Shown: piece after piece, positions 45,501 to 55,284 of the stretch
How positions within the stretch are numbered: the first letter of the stretch is position 1
Layout of the letters: every line of letters begins with the position of its first letter
Assembly (NCBI GenBank): GCA_039602395.1
Contig: JBCNJP010000006.1
Coordinates: 53,471,502 to 53,535,501 of the forward strand
DNA: 64,000 nucleotides
Direction: 5' to 3'
DNA from: Deinandra increscens subsp. villosa
Taxonomy: Eukaryota; Streptophyta; Magnoliopsida; Asterales; Asteraceae
Notes under the pieces: generated by a model
Seen by the model: only the letters and a program-made list of their open reading frames with translations
What the model was told of the DNA's origin: nothing
Databases searched by the model: none
Position numbers and translations under genes: made by a program

Positions 45501-47016
45501 AAAAGAATATGCTAAACCTAGAAGGGTTCGAGCTCTACAACTCACGATCCATGCTGGGTTACCGGATAGAATTCGGGATGCCCAGAAAGAAGCCTTGAAA
45601 GAAGAAAATTTTGAGACAGAATCCTTAACTGGCATAGATGGAACTTCGGAGGTTAAGTCAGATGGACTCCGCTACTACAAGGATCGTGTTTGGGTGCCTC
45701 TTCATGGAAATCTTCGAGAGCTGGTGATGGACGAAGCTCACAAGTCTCGATATTCGGTCCATCCCGGTTCGGATAAAATGTACCAAGATCTAAAAGGATT
45801 ATACTGGTGGCCAAAGATGAAAACCGACATCGCTACATACGTCAGTAAGTGCTTAACATGCTCAAAGGTCAAAGCAGAACACCAAAAGCCTCCAGGATTA
45901 CTACAGCAACCGAAAATTCCTGAATGGAAATGGGAGGAAATATCCATGGATTTCATCACGGGACTGCCCCGTACACCTCGTGGAAACGACATGATTTGGG
46001 TCATTGTGGATAGACTAACCAAATCCGCTCATTTCATAGCCCTCAAGGAAAATGACAAGACTGACAAGTTGGCACAAATCTACATTGACGAGATCGTCAA
46101 GCTCCACGGAGTGCCCACGTCTATTATCTCCGATCGAGACCCCCGATTTGCTTCACACTTTTGGAGATCACTACAATCAGCGCTAGGTACTCGCTTAGAT
46201 ATGAGCACCGCATACCACCCGCAGACAGATGGCCAAACAGAACGCACAATCCAGACTCTTGAGGATATGCTCCGAGCGTGTGTAATGGATTTTGGAAAGA
46301 ACTGGGAAACCCACTTGGCATTGGTCGAATTCTCCTACAATAACAGCTACCATTCCAGTATTGGAGCCGCTCCCTTTGAGGCTCTCTATGGACGAAAGTG
46401 TAGATCACCGGTCTGTTGGGCTGAAGTCGGTGATAGTCAACTTACTGGACCCGAAATGGTGTACGAAACAACTGAAAGAATTGTACAAATTAGAGACCGC
46501 ATGAAAGCTGCAAGAGACCGACAAAAGAGTTATGCTGACAATCGAAGAAGGCCGTTAGAATTCGAAGTAGGTGACCGTGTACTGTTAAAAGTCTCGCCTT
46601 GGAAAGGTGTGGTCCGTTTTGGAAAGCGCGGGAAGTTAAACCCTCGCTACATAGGACCTTTCCCAATAACCGAGAAGATTGGAACGGTGGCGTATCGTTT
46701 GGACTTGCCACCCGAACTGGATGGAGTACATAACGTGTTTCACGTTTCCAACTTGAAGAAGTGTCTGGCTGACGACACTTTAGTAGTTCCACTCGAGGAG
46801 CTCCACGTTGACGAGCAACTCCGATTTGTAGAACAACCTGTTGAAATAATGGGACGCGAAGAAAAGGCATTAAAACGAAGCAAGATCCCAATTGTCAAGG
46901 TTAGATGGCAATCGAAACGTGGACCGGAATTCACATGGGAACGAGAAGATCAGATGCGAAAGAAATATCCTCACCTGTTCGATCAAGCCTCCGCATCAAC
47001 CCAAGGTACTAGCTAA
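42523..47016 (+). CDS. Gypsy Gag-Pol polyprotein with C-terminal chromodomain (1497 aa), intact
   Basis: Single ORF; the second Met (residue 5, MPPRREPE) may be the true start. Gag is at about 40-260. A CCHC knuckle (CERCGKPGHLKKDC) is near 323 and preceded by an Asn/Gly-rich basic linker, and the protease has LFDSGAEKSF near 400. RT spans about 600-760 with FIDDIL near 735; RNase H has YCDASLQGLG near 883. The integrase zinc region is at 1080-1115 (HPGSDK...CLTCSK), and the core acidic residues are near 1141 (MDFITG), 1203 (SDRDPRF) and 1238 (QTERTIQ). A GPF-type module (GPFPITEKIG) follows near 1380 and a chromodomain near 1445-1488 (IPIVKVRW...GPEFTWEREDQM). The GPF module and chromodomain place it among chromoviruses, probably Tekay, whose chromodomain directs insertion to heterochromatin. 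RT-first, integrase-last order separates it from Copia. No disabling change was seen. Confidence 0.97.
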   Translation: MLEIMPPRREPETQPGTFTAAQVQNMINQGVAAALAAAQQHFQGQPPQCTFKAFMDCKPIVFKGDEGAVGLLRWIEKSEKVFLMCNCPDGDKVKYATGTLEDSALTWWNAQIQILGLNEANAMTWQEFREAIMEEYCPRDQVRRMEVEFGNCRMEGYEIEEYTDRYQAYSRLCPTMVDAEYKRIELYVEGLVPQIKGMVTSSNPTYVRQAIRLAHKLTDQAVAQGTLPPRKTPKAALDGKRQRDEEPSHLANSGNNTGRSSNSQNQNRKFDNSKGGYGNNGGGGNNQNRQGSSGQGASGYKGKLPYCSKCSKHHPRECGRPVCERCGKPGHLKKDCPQLKRGGNDNNNDRNNNNNNNNGGDNGNGGRGRAFVMGSGEAREDANVITGKFLLNNYFANVLFDSGAEKSFISTKFCKLIKAKTETLGAKYTVELANGKLIDATHVVKDCTLEFSGHKFNIDLMPFAIGSFDVIIGMDWLSSQRAELICQEKVIRIPIANGEVLSIQGEKGGTVSGIISYLKAQKYLRKGHVAILATVTDQSLAAKKIEDFPIVRDFPDVFPEELPGLPPHRQVEFGIDLVPGAAPVARAPYRLAVNELHELSTQLQELLDKGFIRPSSSPWGAPVLFVKKKDGTFRMCIDYRELNKVTIKNRYPLPRIDDLFDQLQGSSYFSKIDLRSGYHQLRVREEDISRTAFRTRYGHYEFLVMPFGLTNAPAVFMDLMNRVCKPYLDQFVIVFIDDILVYSRTKEEHEQHLRLILELLRKEQLYAKFSKCDFWIREVQFLGHIVNEQGIHVDPSKVEAIKNWSTPRAPTEIRQFLGLAGYYRRFIQGFSQITQPLTALTHKGVQYRWGEKEETAFQTLKEKLCTAPVLSLPDGVDDFEVYCDASLQGLGCVLMQRGKVIAYGSRQLKSHEQNYTTHDLELGAVVFALKFWRHYLYGTKCTIFTDHKSLQHIMGQKDLNMRQRRWIEVLNDYDLAIKYHPGKANVVADALSRKEYAKPRRVRALQLTIHAGLPDRIRDAQKEALKEENFETESLTGIDGTSEVKSDGLRYYKDRVWVPLHGNLRELVMDEAHKSRYSVHPGSDKMYQDLKGLYWWPKMKTDIATYVSKCLTCSKVKAEHQKPPGLLQQPKIPEWKWEEISMDFITGLPRTPRGNDMIWVIVDRLTKSAHFIALKENDKTDKLAQIYIDEIVKLHGVPTSIISDRDPRFASHFWRSLQSALGTRLDMSTAYHPQTDGQTERTIQTLEDMLRACVMDFGKNWETHLALVEFSYNNSYHSSIGAAPFEALYGRKCRSPVCWAEVGDSQLTGPEMVYETTERIVQIRDRMKAARDRQKSYADNRRRPLEFEVGDRVLLKVSPWKGVVRFGKRGKLNPRYIGPFPITEKIGTVAYRLDLPPELDGVHNVFHVSNLKKCLADDTLVVPLEELHVDEQLRFVEQPVEIMGREEKALKRSKIPIVKVRWQSKRGPEFTWEREDQMRKKYPHLFDQASASTQGTS

Positions 47017-47050
47017 TTTTCGGGACGAAAATTCCTTAACATGGGGAGGC

Positions 47051-49375
47051 TGTGACAACTACAATTTCCCAAGTTAACTCCGTTAAGTCTTTCCGTTAAA
47101 AACCGTTAGTTCCGTTAGACAAACTCCGTTAGTCACATTACCAGTAGAAATTAACTAATTAATGCTCACCTAGACCGGATACGTCCACGACCTTTGGTTG
47201 ATCACCGAACCCGACCATATGTGCTACATGATTATTTGCTTATTACCACTGTGTGAAGTTATACAACATGCTTAATTAATTCATTGTGAAATTATGTGAT
47301 TTATCGAGGAATTGTGTTTATTTTACTTAGAGTGGAAATCGACCCTTTTGGTGACCAGCGAAACTACTGGGCGAAATTACAGTTTCGCCCGGTTAGCTGA
47401 TGCCTGACCAGTTTCGCGTGGCTAGCGAAACTGCCAGCGAAATTGCGGGCGAAACTGGCACCTTATATAAGCAAACCCAAGCCTAACTTTCTCATTTTTA
47501 CCACTTCCACACAACCACACACACTTCTGCACTCTCCCTCTCTCAAGACCTCCGACCAGCAAGGACATAGCTCGAACCACAGTGATTCCAACCTCAAATC
47601 TCCATCCATTCAAGCATTAGAGGTTAACCGTGAGTCACATAAACCTCCTTTATGCAAATTCTTGTATGCTTAACTAAAATGTATGCCTAAAATCCACATG
47701 CAATGATTTCTGCTACTGATATGATACTTAGGGATGCTAGATGTAACATAAATTCTGCAACTTGCCTTGTATGTATGAAGATCCATGCTAGATTAGGCTA
47801 TTTATGTGAAATTGCATTTTTGACAAATTGATGACTAGAAACCATGTTTTAGGTGTTAGAATTGCTCCCATGATGTTAGTAAACGTTTAGGTATGCTAGA
47901 TATTGATTTGCATGTGTTACAGAAGCTGTTAGAAAGATTTTTAGGCAAATTTACGGGTTTTTCTAGCGACTAGCGAAACTGTGCCTTCATCAGGCGAAAC
48001 TGTGTAGCGAAACTGTGCCTATCTCCCTTTAGCGAAACTAGTACAGCGAAACTATAGTGTCGCTAGGTAAACTGACCAGACCTGTCCGAGCGAATCTGCT
48101 GAGCGAAATTCCCTGAACGAAAGTTCAAACCAGTTTCGGGCGAAACTAGGCTAGCGAAACTGTGCCAGCAGTTTCGAGCGAAACTAGCCTAGCGAAACTG
48201 TGTCACCGGGCACTGCCTAGCGAAAGTGCTGCCCGTGTACACGGCGAAACTGCCTAGCGAAACTGCTAGCGAAACTGTTACCAGAATCCAAACTTGTACA
48301 ATTTGCTTGAATGATATGCCATGACTTGCATGCTCTATACTATGATAATACTTGCTTGGACTCCTGATGTATATAAACACTTGTGTATGATCAACCATCG
48401 GTGTCGTGTGTCGTTATGTCGTGTCGTACTTTCCAATGTGCTAGTGTTATGGTCTTAGCGGTATAGCTAAAAGTTAAACAACCTAACACTTAAGACCTTA
48501 ATGTGATTATTAGGTCCTCGTTAACAAATCATAACCGAGTTTATTTGAAGAATAAGCGGAGCAACCTAAGGTGAGTTCATTACTATATGTTGTTATGTCC
48601 TTTCAGGGATGATAACGTGCAACGGTAAGGTATTTCTTACTAAGTAAACTTTTCCGACCAAATATCATATGTATCATTGAATTGATTGATAAACTAAAAA
48701 GTCCTTACATTCGGGCCGTTAATATAGAATAGCTAGGTGATGTTGAGTAGTACTACTGGGGATTGACACCCCCGCCCAGCGGTGCACGGGATGCACCAAC
48801 CCGACTGGCGGTCGGACTGGGACCAATGTTACCCTACCCTCCGTGGTCTTTCAGGACACGGGAAGGCAAAATCCGTAGGTAATACCTATACATTGTGAGC
48901 TTCGGTTGCGAACAATTCAAATGTGCATAACTTAGGCTAGCTACCTACGATATGGAAAATTTCAAAGTCTTATGATAATGATTGTGCTTTACCTTTCTTT
49001 GATCATAAAATCTTGGTCTACTTGTGACGGGTAGACCGTTTAGTGAACTCACCAGCCTTGGCTGACACTTGATTGTTGAATGCTTTTCAGGTCGCTAGGA
49101 GGATCATTGAAGGCACCGGCAGCGGCAGTACTGGACATCCCTTTTTGAATTGAAAACTATGTTCCAATCAGTTGAATTAAACATTCGTAAACAATATCTG
49201 TAATTCGTTTTATGCTTCCGCTGAATCGTTAATACACTTTGGTCTGTAATAACTGCTCTTTATTTACCTAAATTAAACTCTGTTATGGTTTGGTTGTAAC
49301 TGAAGTTTGGGATCCTGGTCTGGATCATACCCTCACGCGGTTAAACTCCGTTAGGTGGAAATTGGGGGTGTGACA
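47051..49375 (+). repeat. 3' LTR of the gypsy element
   Basis: 2325 bp, almost identical to the 5' LTR. It immediately follows the PPT at 47041-47050 and ends at the GATCA duplication. Confidence 0.96.
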
Positions 49376-49696
49376 GATCACATCGAGAACGAACGACCCG
49401 TCTTGTATTTATGGTGAGAAGAACTTATATATAAGTCGAAGATCACATTTGGATGTCAAACCAACAATAAGTAAATTTTGTAAATGTAAACCACTATGGT
49501 GGCATCTTATGATTACAAATCATATGTTTTGTAAAGAAATTTTCTGGGACCAAAATTTTAACGTTATAATGTGTAAGTTTGGCATCAAATTGTATACGGG
49601 TGCTACACAAAGTTTAAAGAAAACGAGTTTTATTTATTTTATGTTTTACAATGACATTAAATAAGAGTCAAAGACGGTCAATATCAATGGTAGTTT

Positions 49697-50439
49697 TGAT
49701 GGGTTTCAGGCACTACAAGCATACTTAAACTCTTAAGGGTGCATGCAACCTAAAACCAGGATCTATGTTTTCTCTATTGAACCTACAACTAAGAACAAAT
49801 AATAAACCCTAGTCTATTGCGAAAAATAAATACCCAAGTAAATAAAATAGACAGAGTTACATACCTCTTAGTTGTTATAGTAAACAACTAACACAATCCC
49901 CTTCTACGTTGGGAAGCTAGCACCACAAGCGTCGTGCCTCTAATGGGATCACACCCAAGAACTCCAAAGGGAGAATATTAAACTAGAAGTGGTTAGTCCA
50001 AAATCGAATTTGGTTAAACCACAAAGGAGGGAGAAGGAGAATGGGGAATACTCAACCCTTTGGTGCAAATTGGAATGAGATCTCAAGGCCCCTATTTATA
50101 GGTTTGAGTAACCTCCTCATTTAACAATTCCACCAATGTGGGATCATGATGAATTTCGAAATCCTCCTAGACAAAGAAGGGATTTCGAAAATTCCAATAT
50201 GGGATAAACCCATTCCTAATATAAATCAACTATTGATTTATTATTTATCTCCTTTAATTAACAAACTGTTAATTATCCTCCCAAATAGTTTTGTCTAGTT
50301 AATTATTAGACTATAATAATTAACAACACTATTACTTTTTCCCTTTTAATTAATTCTCCATTTGCTGAGTCTCGAGGGAAACCCAAAAGGACTGTGCTGC
50401 TATCAATTATAGTTATAGGCTTAGACACCTAATCCAACA
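49697..50439 (-). mobile_element. Solo LTR, 743 bp
   Basis: Plus-strand limits TGATGGGTTTCAGG and CTAATCCAACA, with exact AGTTT duplications at 49692-49696 and 50440-50444; the left arm near 24920 has the single site. Read on the minus strand it starts TGTTGGATTAGG and has a TATA box (CTATAAATAGG, about 50091-50101), followed by a pyrimidine-rich leader. No internal region remains. Confidence 0.9.
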
Positions 50440-51048
50440 AGTTTGTCTTCTAGATAACTGGTTTTGCCCATACATAGTTGTATGTGCATTATATAGATTT
50501 TAGTTAAAGTAGAGACGGGATGGAACTATTAATCTTATATAAAGATGGTAAACTTACAACTAGAACATAAAATGTTGTATGCAAAGAAATATTGAAGATA
50601 TCAATGAATTTAAACTCTATCTTTTTTATTTTTTTAATTATTATACATAATATGTAACGTCAATCATAATAAGTAGTTAGAATTTATAAATTATATTGTT
50701 TTTATTATCCACCCCGTGTAATACACGTGTTTTGTGTTTCTAACTTAGTATGTTTATAAGTTCACATTTATTGATGTTTGTCTGTTTATGTTCATTTATA
50801 AGTTCACATTTATTGTGTTTCTAATTATATTGTTTTTATTATTCACCCCGTGTAAAATCTCATGGCCTAACTTGTAACTCTTATTTTTATTTTTATTTTT
50901 GTATTATAAATGTGACTTAACTCAAAATCTCATATTTATAATGTCTTTGGTAGATTCAATTGGTTTAGAAAACAGTTTTATATGTCATAATCTAAAACGG
51001 TAATTATATTTAAATTATATAATAATTATGCAGCACAAGCCACACGGG

Positions 51049-52484
51049 CAGGGGCGGACCTGTAATAGGCCCAGGGGGTCCCCGTGGACCTCCTCAACTT
51101 TTTACGTAAACTGGAAATTATATGAACGGGTTTTACTAGTTTTTTTTCCTTGTGATCGGGAGTTAATAAATAGATAGTTGGGTAAACTGAAAACAAAGTT
51201 CACCGATCAGCCTGGTGGTAAGGTGTTTTGTTCGGATATTGAAGTGTCTCGTGTTCGAGGCTGTTTCTTTGCGTTTCTATTTTTTCCATTTTTTCCAAAG
51301 AAAAAATTATTAATTGTAGTGCAATTTAATGATACAAGCCACTTCATCGGTCCCCATGCACACTTCCAGCTTTAACCATGATCAACACCCTCTTGCAAAC
51401 ACTTCCAACATTTTTTGCCTGCTTACATGAACCCAAATTCAAGGCAAAATAAATATACAAATATTGCAAACTAGTTTTTAATTAACGAAACCTTTATAAT
51501 CACTCCCTTTATCTCTCAACTAAAAAAAGATGTGCATTCAAAATTTTGTTTTATTTTAAAAGTAAAACTCACTAGTTTAGGTAGATAGAATAAATTGATG
51601 AAAATTATTCCTCATATTAGAGTTGTTATGATAAAAATGTGATAACGAAGACTACGTATATGTAACAAAAGGTCCACAAGCCACTTTACAAGTTATATAA
51701 TTTAAATTGATGGTTACGTTTATATAACCTATACATGTAACAAAAAGATCACAAGTCACTTTTACAAGTTACATATATGTAACATTGTAACTTGATGTTT
51801 GTCAATTATTATTATGTAATATAAAAAAAGGGTTATTGGCTTGAAATAATCCCAACTATCACTTATTGGCCGGGATCACTCCCAACTAAAGAAATCACCA
51901 CCGCCACCCCCAACTATGAACCTAATTTCGGACAACACTCCCTCCGTTAAAAATTCGTGTCATAAAATGTGCATAGCGTGTCATAAAATGTGCATGAGGG
52001 AGTGTTGTCAGAAATTAGGTTCATAGTTGGGAGTGGCGGTGGTGATTTCTTTAGTTGGGAGTGATCCCGGCCAATAAGTGATAGTTGGGATTAATTCAAG
52101 CCAATAACCCATAAAAAAACAACTATTTGGACTACATTACATTTAGTCAAACTAAACTACCTAATAGTCCAATCCAAATGTAATCTACAAATTAGTTATC
52201 AATACATTAACATTGATGTTGCGTTTGAAACAAACTTCTTGATCATCCTCATTTCTTCTTTAATATTTTCTATTGAAATCTTGCATCATCCTTATTTTTT
52301 CTATATTATTTAAATTTTAATGATGATATTTCTTTTGTTTTTGTGTTGTATTTGTCTTATGTGACAAACCCGATCCGGACCAAATTTCTTTATATATGTT
52401 ATCATGAAACTAAAATATCTGAAAATAGTGACTTTGTAAAAAAATTTGTGGACCTCCTAAAAAAATATTCTAGTTCCACCCCTG
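51049..52484. mobile_element. Non-autonomous hAT element, 1436 bp
   Basis: Terminal inverted repeats CAGGGGCGGACC and (reversed) CAGGGGTGGAAC, with exact 8-bp duplications CACACGGG at 51041-51048 and 52485-52492; the left arm at about 24304-24312 has the single site. No transposase. At 51205-51261 it contains an A-box-like TCAGCCTGGTGGTAAGG and a B-box-like GTGTTCGAGGC about 40 bp apart, which could be a tRNA-derived Pol III promoter. A foldback MULE MITE sits inside. Confidence 0.93.
51830..52110. mobile_element. Foldback Mutator-like MITE, 281 bp, nested in the hAT element
   Basis: Terminal inverted repeats of about 115 bp start GGGTTATTGGCTTGAA, and both ends are flanked by the 9-bp duplication ATAAAAAAA (51821-51829 and 52111-52119), the Mutator target size. 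Only a short centre remains, which holds a 21-bp direct repeat (TGTCATAAAATGTGCAT). A transcript would form a long, nearly perfect hairpin. Confidence 0.9.
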
Positions 52485-52683
52485 CACACGGGTCATTTTA
52501 ATATTTGTTGCGTCATTAATCATTATCCTTTCTGTTACGTGGTGCTCAATTTGCTGAATTTTATTTGATATTTTTCTAGATGATGAATGGTCAAACTATT
52601 TCGGTTCAAAATTATCTAGACTGTTAATATTTCTTTTATATGCAAATAACATCTATATTTAATCATATATATTTTATTAAAAA

Positions 52684-53918
52684 GAGTAAATTACACATAA
52701 GGTCTTTTATGTTTTATAGAGATTTCGGGTTAGGTCCTTTAAGTAAAGTTGTTACGCCCAACATCCTTTATGTTTTAAACCTATTTCATAGAAGGTCCTT
52801 TACTATCAACGGTGTTAAAAATCACCGTTAAGTCAGGGGTATTTTAGACATTTTATAAATTTATTTAATAAAACACAAAAATAAGAAATCCTCATTAATA
52901 TACAGAACCTCATTGTCGTCTTCTGCTCAAAATCATTTTTTTCGGTCGACGTTCTTTCGCCCCCAAAATGACAACCACCGCTACCTCCGTCGCCACCACC
53001 ACTGTTTTCATCTTCCTCCCTCTTCTTCCTCCTGCTGAATACCGCCACCACTTCCACTCCAATTCTAGGTTTAGACTTTTTCTATCTCAGCAATCTCGCT
53101 ACGATCCACACGCCACAAACGACACCTACCTCTCCCTTTCGTCCACCCTCCGGCCGCCACCAACCACCGCTTCACTATGTCTCTCCAAGTATCCTTCCCC
53201 GTCCACATCAAACTCGTCGGCCCTCCCTCCTCCTTCCCTTTCGCATCCCCTACCCTCCTCCAATCCTTCCTCTTAGCCGCCGTCTCCTCCGAGCACTACC
53301 ATGTCATCACCCCCTTCATCACCAACGACATCACCAACCATCGTCCCTCCCTCACCCACTCCCCCAATCTCGATGTCTCTCTCATCCCCTTCCCTCTCTT
53401 GCCAACTCTTTAACAAAATCAAATCAAAAACCTCTCGGATCCACGAAGTTCAATTTTGACTCGAGCTTAAAGTCCAACAATGTTGACCTGATCTTCTGAA
53501 CGTCATTTTTGAGAAAGGAGGAGAATTGAGGATTCTTTAGTGGGTGTTTAATGATGATAAAATAATAAGTAAAAGAAAAAATAAAGAAGAAACTTTGATT
53601 TGTAAGTGTTTGTAAGTAGAATTTGGTGACGATTGCATTGCAGCCATTGTTTACGAATTAAAAAACCTTTTTGAGGAGCCCTAGAAGAAAGACGTTAATA
53701 TATTAATTGGGATTTTTTATTTTTGTGTTTTTATTAAATAAATTTATATGATGACTAAACTACCCCTGACTTAACGGTAGCTTTTAACACCGTTAGTGAT
53801 AAAGGACCTTCTATGAAACATGTTTAAAACATAAAGGATGTCGGGTGCAACAACTTTACTTAAAGGACCTAACCCGAAATCTACGTAAAACATAAAGGAC
53901 CTTATGTGTAATTTACTC
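52684..53918. mobile_element. Mutator-like element carrying gene-like sequence (Pack-MULE candidate), 1235 bp
   Basis: Long terminal inverted repeats of about 205 bp (GAGTAAATTACACATAAGG start at both ends), around 90% identical, flanked by TATTAAAAA at 52675-52683 and 53919-53927. The left arm (about 23155-23190) has the empty site. Between the repeats is a GC- and C-rich block at about 52968-53413, quite unlike the AT-rich surroundings, with coding character. No transposase domain is present. Confidence 0.9.
52968..53413 (+). pseudogene. Gene-like block captured in the MULE, unidentified
   Basis: Two overlapping frames are open. The more protein-like one (from 53177) starts MSLQVSFPVHIKLVGPPSS and continues with hydrophobic and Ser/Pro-rich residues to a stop at about 53413; the other (from 52968) begins with a hydrophobic stretch MTTTATSVATTTVFIFLPLL that looks like a signal or anchor segment. 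The frames differ, so the original coding sequence has a shift or an intron remnant between them. I do not recognise the parent gene. Confidence 0.5.
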
Positions 53919-54411
53919 TATTAAAAATTAAAAATATGCTTCAATATACGATGATCAATAAGCAGATAAATCTATGTTGTAAAATTCGTTAGCGGTAGTC
54001 GGGATAATTGGGTATAGCCTAGGGATTAATTGAAATGCAATAGAGATTAATCGGGAAAAATCGTTAAGCTACGACTACATATTAGCCTAGCCCGAATTTT
54101 GCAACTCTGATCTAAATTAAGGTTATGATTCTTTTAATTGGTGTTTAAGGATCGCATGAATTAAAATAACTACCAGTTCATCTCGAACGCAGATGATTTT
54201 AAGTCAAACATAAAACAAGTTAGGAATAAGATCACAGCTTACCCCGCCATAAAGTGATTTAAATCTCTTTTCCATAGGCGCTAACTCTTACTTAAACAGC
54301 TTCGCTTCCTTCCATTAGTCAATCGGACTTTAACCGGTCAAATAGATTTGTGGGCTTGAACTCGTCCAAAGGTATGAACTATTTACTATCAACACAACTT
54401 CACCCGACCGG

Positions 54412-54900
54412 GCATTTATGTATTTTTGAAATAGACAAGTGCTTCATTCTTGGTTTTCAGCATATATACCAACATGTAGCGGTCGAAATCATTAATAATA
54501 AAAAACACAAACATGTTCCCTGCTTGAGAGGCGAGTGTAATTGGTCCACACAAGTCTACATATACTTGTTCTAATGGCTTAGAGGCTTGATATTCTGTTT
54601 GATCAGGATTAGTTTGTCAGACATGCTTACTAGCTAAACATGCTTCAAACTTTTGCCAAGGGTGATTTGCGTGGAAGACCATGGACTAATTCCTTCATTA
54701 TCATTAGTTTGATGGCATCAAAGTTCACATGGCCTAGAAAAGTATGCCAAAAGCATGCTAAGTGCATGCCAAATCATCGATCCTAAACGCATGAGTGATC
54801 CGATCTGAATATGGGCCATGTAAGTGCGATTTGAGATCTCTTCACCTTTATTCACTGTAGGATTGTGATTAAATTGATTAAAATGTTCATGGGCTGCAGA
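54412..54900 (-). pseudogene. Decayed Copia integrase fragment, right-arm copy
   Basis: Reverse-complement partner of the plus-strand fragment near 10045-10414, not interrupted by the solo LTR. The integrase start and pre-integrase residues are visible with several stops. About 15 differences in 490 bp from the left copy, mostly C/T or G/A. Confidence 0.8.
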
Positions 54901-55284
54901 CATGTAGTTTATATTTTAGTAGTCCATTTTACTCAGAATGCACCAAATAGGTCATTTTTTTTTGTTGCATGCTTGTGGTGATGACAGGATTCACATAGCT
55001 CTTGATGTTCTTGAACTTTTACAATTTTACTGACTTTGCACAGTTTACAATGCTAAGAAAAACAACATTTTTTATATAATTTTGCAGTTTTTTATGTGAA
55101 CACTCAGATTAGTTTTGAATGATGATTTCGACTTTGTGCAGATTGTTGGACCTTTCAGCTTCAAGGTGGATACATGAGTAGAGTTTCAAGACTGGTTGTT
55201 ATGAAGTGGGTGGTTATGTTTTCTTTTTTCTTTTCTTCTTTAAAAAAGTGGATGGATATGTAAATTCTTGTTGACTTTGTAATA

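Larger units (their letters stand above)
39881..49375 (+). mobile_element. Complete Ty3/gypsy chromovirus (Tekay/Del type), 9.5 kb
   Basis: LTRs 39881-42206 and 47051-49375 are both bounded by TGTGACAACTAC and GGGGGTGTGACA, with exact GATCA duplications at 39876-39880 and 49376-49380. The PBS at 42210-42221 (TGGTATCAGAGC) matches initiator tRNA-Met; the PPT ATGGGGAGGC is at 47041-47050. Comparing the LTRs I found one substitution (41727 C versus 48897 G) and one 1-bp indel (near 41793). With a commonly used plant rate of 1.3e-8 per site per year, one substitution in 2.3 kb implies an insertion tens of thousands of years old at most. The single ORF is intact, so it may still be active. Confidence 0.97.
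36687..49607 (+). mobile_element. Solo LTR of a Ty3/gypsy element (about 3.4 kb net), interrupted
   Basis: Starts TGTAACATCACGAAACCC and ends GGGTGCTACA, with exact CAAAG duplications at 36682-36686 and 49608-49612; the left arm has the single CAAAG site (ACTTTGAAAG on the plus strand near 25437). No PBS, PPT or coding region outside the nested element. It contains a ~195-bp direct repeat and two copies of GGGCGTACCGCCC (39688 and 39717) around a small hairpin (CCAGGAATT and AATTCTGG). Assignment to gypsy rests on the start sequence and length and is tentative. Confidence 0.8.
36440..55284 (-). repeat. Right arm of the inverted duplication (net about 2.5 kb)
   Basis: Reverse complement of the left arm once later insertions are removed (remaining pieces: 36440-36686, 49613-49696, 50445-51048, 52493-52683 and 53928-55284). 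It lacks every insertion found in the left arm and carries four that the left arm lacks. The outer end passes at about 55284 into CACTA-like sequence that is absent on the left side. Confidence 0.88.
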
